Assembly: GCA_030374735.1 (NCBI GenBank)
Contig: JASCIV010000868.1
Coordinates: forward strand, 1-11,017
DNA from: Gracilaria caudata
Taxonomy: Eukaryota > Rhodophyta > Florideophyceae > Gracilariales > Gracilariaceae
Direction: 5' to 3'
Length of the DNA stretch: 11,017 nt
Made by a program: the position numbers and the translations under genes. Of the stretch, positions 8,355 through 11,017 are shown piece by piece (within the stretch, counting starts at the first letter, position 1; each line of letters begins with the position of its first letter). The notes under the pieces are model-generated. The model made no database searches. It saw only the letters and a program-made list of their open reading frames with translations, and was not told the DNA's origin.

Positions 8355-8458
8355 GATTTGTTATCGAAAAAAAGGTTGGTTTCTGGTTTACAAGGGCGAC
8401 TGATGTGTGATAATGAGGAGACGAGAAAAGAGTCCAGTGTCTCTGGGAGAAGGAGATG

Positions 8459-8467
8459 TATATTTAT
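8459..8467 (-). promoter_or_regulatory. Candidate TATA-like element for the zinc-finger gene
   Basis: On the minus strand this reads ATAAATATA, about 105 bases upstream of the ATG at 8354. It is weaker than the TATA boxes of the other genes in the window but occupies a comparable position. The call rests on position and composition only. Confidence 0.3.
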
Positions 8468-8715
8468 CCTGTTTCGTTCGACGTTCTTCGGCTACAGAAT
8501 TCGAGATTATTACGCAAGTACGAAACGACGAGCTCGCACATTGAATGCGTCCAAATGGTTTTCATAGTACTATTGAACACTTGAGGTCTTGGGTAACAAA
8601 TTTATGAGACAAAAGCCGTCTATCTTGGCGTAATCAATGCAGGGTGTATCAAAGGCGGCTAGTTCGAACGACAGGCGGAAGATCGCGGCAGTCCGGATGC
8701 GAGGCTGGGGTGTCT

Positions 8716-8782
8716 TGCTGTCAGCTGCAGATGACAGTCACAGGGAGTGACTCCCTGTGACTGTCATCTGCAGCTGACAGCA
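8716..8782. repeat. 67-bp perfect palindrome (33-bp arms, 1-base centre)
   Basis: The arms at 8716-8748 and 8750-8782 are exact reverse complements around a single G at 8749. Pairing stops abruptly at T8715 and T8783. A loop this small cannot form a normal RNA hairpin without opening the top pairs, but the DNA could extrude as a cruciform. It lies in non-coding sequence upstream of the zinc-finger gene. No target-site duplication is visible on either side (TGTCT on the left, TCACA on the right). A recent inverted duplication or an assembly fold-back are both possible origins. Confidence 0.95.
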
Positions 8783-9392
8783 TCACATGGGGTCCTACAC
8801 GACAACCGTATGCGAGAATTGCAGGGCAGGCGCAAAGCGCAAAGCGCGGACGGACAGGAAAGAGACAAGAAGTCCTGAAACGTAGATTATAATAACGGTG
8901 AATATGGCCTTTACCGAGTAGCAATAGATCCTACGTCTTAAGTACTGGTCTCCATGATCTACAGCGTTCGACGAACGTCTGTAGACTACGAATGAGGTAC
9001 GCCAAATTCCTTGTAGCTGGAAACAAAATCTGATTACACTTCGTGAACGCTCATAATATGATGTGCCACTGCCCGGGCCAAGGACGTTCACAGCATCCAC
9101 GTTATGCTGATTCTTGTCCTACTGTAATCATTAGATCTCCCAAATTGTAACTTGATGACATACGAGTTCCTGCTATTTGCGAAATTACTCAATATATCAG
9201 TAGTTACTAAATATTCAAGTACTTCTAAAGCAAAAGCAATTTTACTCAGTATAATCCCAGTTCTGCAGCAAACAGAAAGATAAACATAACTACGATAAAG
9301 CGCAAAACATAGAAGAAAGCCAATGACAGAGATAACTCCCTATGGTGCAATAGTTTCGTCATCTGAAAGTGCATTTTCAGTAAATTCCTGAT
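8783..9392. other. Non-coding stretch downstream of the transposase relic
   Basis: I find no supported gene. The longest open stretch (minus strand, about 8795-9100) has no ATG and an upstream in-frame TAG. The sequence becomes AT-rich from about 9120 onward, like the transposase that follows, so the left part of the transposon probably ends somewhere in 9100-9390. I could not find terminal inverted repeats. Confidence 0.5.
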
Positions 9393-10620
9393 TCAAGCGG
9401 CGAAGTTTCTTCTCTCGGTATTTTTTCTGAGCTTGGCCCTTTTTTTCGTAATAGAATTACCAATTTTGTGTAAGCCATTTTTCACTTTAGAAAAATGCTA
9501 ATGATCTTCATCCCGCAACGGATTCCACCTTATATGAATGTTTGTCAGTGCCATTGCAAAACGAAAAAATTGTTCATAATTTTTTTCACCCCATCGATAC
9601 TTAAATGCAAACAGTGTCCATAGGCTACAGAAACGTCCAAACCAATTCTCGAAAATTACCCAATCGGACGATATATCCTTCTTACGAAAATTTTCTCCGC
9701 CGAATAAAATTCGATGCGGCGGTTTTTTCTTAGGCGTTATCATTCAAACATAAGCCTTGCCTCCTTGATAAACTTTTTCGGCTAACACGGCCCACTGATT
9801 TTCATACTGTGTATGCAATTCTTGTGTGTCCGCGATCTCGTGTTCACTTTCTTTCTTTTCTAATGCAGTGTTATGAAAATCTAAATTTTCATAAAATATG
9901 TCCACATCAGCATTTGATCCCGGATAGTGTAAAGAACATCCAATAGCCATACCGTTAGATAGAACAGAGACCTCTGTCTGGTATCCGTAGAGTTTATGCT
10001 TCATACTAAAATATATCTTTCCTTCCTGCATATTCCCGGATGGCCGGTTAAACTGTTGGAAAAAACCATCTGTGGCATACCGAGCGTAGGCGTAATTCTT
10101 GAATAGCTTCTTGTCCTTAGCGAGGCGCGAAAAAGGAAATCGCGATTCGTGATTGTACACAAATATGTCTGCAATATCTTCAGCGAATTGCAAAATAAAT
10201 TTAGTAATCATCCGTTCAAGCGTTACAGTTTTGATTCGAAAGCAGTGCACTAATACATCGCACTGACCTCCATATTTCAGAGTTGTCAAAAACATAAATA
10301 AAACATCTTTTGGCGTAAAGGCACAGCGAACACCTCTGCCAACGTCCCAGTTCGCGCGAATTAAAATTTCAATTTTGTTCCATATAGCTTGCAACTCCAG
10401 AGAGGTAAAGTTGGCCATATCTTGAATCGTCTGGTTTCCCCCCGTTCTCGAAGAAAGAACTGTAAATTGGGGAGCTGGAATCATTTTCTAGGTCAGTGTC
10501 TTCCAGGTCGGGAGTGGAGGAATATTTGTCCAGCTCCTCCCTGCTCTGAAATTGAGCTTCGGACAAATGCTCGCGGGCAGAGGTCGTCTGACTGCGAGTC
10601 CAACGGTGAGAAGAAGCCAT
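9393..10620 (-). pseudogene. PIF/Harbinger-type DDE transposase, broken
   Basis: This would cut and paste its own transposon. It opens at the ATG of 10620 (MASSHRWTRSQ). After about 60 codons the conserved reading moves by one extra base, most simply at the run of six G (10443-10438), into the frame that begins MANFTSLELQAIWNKIE. A helix-turn-helix-like region is followed by the catalytic triad. The first Asp is in ATDGFFQQFNRPSG (codon 10070-10068), the second in PGSNADVDIF (9908-9906), and the Glu is in SSDWVIFENWFGRF (9650-9648). A TGA at 9746-9744 interrupts the frame between the second Asp and the Glu, and sequence on both sides stays in the same frame (YQGGKAYV, then ITPKKKPP). A TAG at 9500-9498 follows PLRDEDH, yet the frame continues with a basic tail (KNGLHKIGNSITKKRAKLRK) to a TGA at 9395-9393, which matches the expected end of this family. 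Triad residues survive, so the decay is recent. No Myb-like partner gene is seen. Confidence 0.82.
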
Positions 10621-10652
10621 GGGGATAATGGAAGAGGAGTTTGATAGATGAA

Positions 10653-10679
10653 CTACGCAAAGACTGAGTCATTGCGTAG
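10653..10679. repeat. 27-bp palindrome in the transposase leader
   Basis: Arms of 13 bases around a central G (10666) pair at all but one position (10661 with 10671); the outer 8 bases CTACGCAA and TTGCGTAG are perfect. It lies between the TATA box and the transposase ATG, where transcription should start. The first 20 bases resemble 10712-10731 in direct orientation (16 of 20 positions), including an exact TGAGTCAT. Confidence 0.7.
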
Positions 10680-10684
10680 AAGAC

Positions 10685-10691
10685 TTTTATA
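10685..10691 (-). promoter_or_regulatory. TATA box of the transposase
   Basis: On the minus strand this reads TATAAAA, 65 bases upstream of the ATG at 10620. It supports 10620 as the original start. Palindromes lie on both sides of it. Confidence 0.6.
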
Positions 10692-10706
10692 AGCAATTAA
10701 AAACAA

Positions 10707-10724
10707 AATATCTACGTAGATATT
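10707..10724. repeat. 18-bp perfect palindrome upstream of the transposase TATA box
   Basis: AATATCTACGTAGATATT is its own reverse complement. It lies about 16 bases upstream of the TATA box (in transcription direction) and overlaps the start of a second TGAGTCAT (10724-10731). It shares the core CTACG with the palindrome at 10653-10679. It is a candidate binding site for the transposase or a host factor. Confidence 0.65.
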
Positions 10725-10881
10725 GAGTCATAAAAATGTCACCGTTTGCGGTCGTGACGTAGTTGTCAAAACAACAATGATATACATTTCTACTAAGAAA
10801 CCAATACCTATATTGTTATTACGCAGTATATTAGGTAGCTGTAGTGATGTGATAATTGAATACGTAATTGCATGGTTACAG

Positions 10882-11017
10882 ATGAAGTGCAACGCCCTCA
10901 GGGAGGGATTTCCACTACTTAGTGATTTTCCCGGCTTGCCGGCTGCTGCACTAGCATTACTAATAGTGTGCCGCATAGGCGGGATGGACACGTGGGACAC
11001 GGATGACTGTCGTTGTT
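10882..11017 (+). CDS. Possible start of a gene cut by the window edge
   Basis: From the ATG at 10882 the frame stays open for 45 codons to the right edge. It begins MKCNALREGFPLLSDFPGLP and has a hydrophobic run (AAALALLIVC) near residues 24-33. The base composition rises to a GC level unlike the AT-rich transposon on its left, which suggests that the transposon ends before about 10870. With only 45 codons, no motif and no promoter seen, this may equally be chance. Confidence 0.2.
   Translation, partial: MKCNALREGFPLLSDFPGLPAAALALLIVCRIGGMDTWDTDDCRC

Noticed and set aside
8229..8567. 112-codon plus-strand open frame over the start of the zinc-finger gene
   Set aside because: Antisense to a well-supported gene, with no domain.
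8650..8690. TAGTTCGAAC string as part of a tRNA T-arm
   Set aside because: No acceptor stem, anticodon arm or A-box lies at the proper spacing.
9100..11017. Terminal inverted repeats and target-site duplication of the transposon
   Set aside because: I compared both flanks by eye and found only 5-8 base matches such as AACTACG, which do not reach significance.

Overview
This is eukaryotic nuclear DNA, most likely from an oomycete or a related stramenopile. It has long intron-free genes that start in good A(-3)ATG contexts, TATA boxes upstream of the likely starts, wide non-coding stretches, and a decayed PIF/Harbinger-type transposase of the kind that is abundant in Phytophthora-like genomes. 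The taxon is inferred from protein style alone; no sequence search could be run.

Layout, left to right. Positions 1-2318 contain no gene I can support, only short overlapping ORFs and small repeats. Positions 2319-3106 hold a compact gene: a near-duplicated upstream motif, a TATA box, and a 190-residue protein with a clear signal peptide, a very basic first half and an acidic helical second half. Positions 3107-4103 hold a GA microsatellite and two broken coding relics: a possible tetratricopeptide fragment and a decayed copy of the 5' end of the ankyrin gene that follows. Positions 4104-6487 hold a TATA box and a 774-residue ankyrin protein with a coiled coil, a glycine-rich hydrophobic segment and an acidic C-terminal half. 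After about 980 bases of non-coding DNA, which include a hairpin shaped like a bacterial terminator, a five-finger C2H2 zinc-finger protein is encoded on the minus strand (7467-8354). A perfect 67-base palindrome lies at 8716-8782. Positions 9393-10620 (minus) are an AT-rich transposase pseudogene with one frameshift and two in-frame stops; its promoter region has a TATA box bracketed by two palindromes. A short open frame runs off the right edge.

The genes do not form an operon or an obvious pathway. The window reads as an accessory region: a secreted protein of unknown role, a repeat-domain protein with a duplicated and decayed neighbour, a candidate zinc-finger regulator and a dying transposon. 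The most useful leads are the ankyrin protein's C-terminal architecture, the bipolar secreted protein, the palindrome-framed transposase promoter and the perfect 67-base palindrome.
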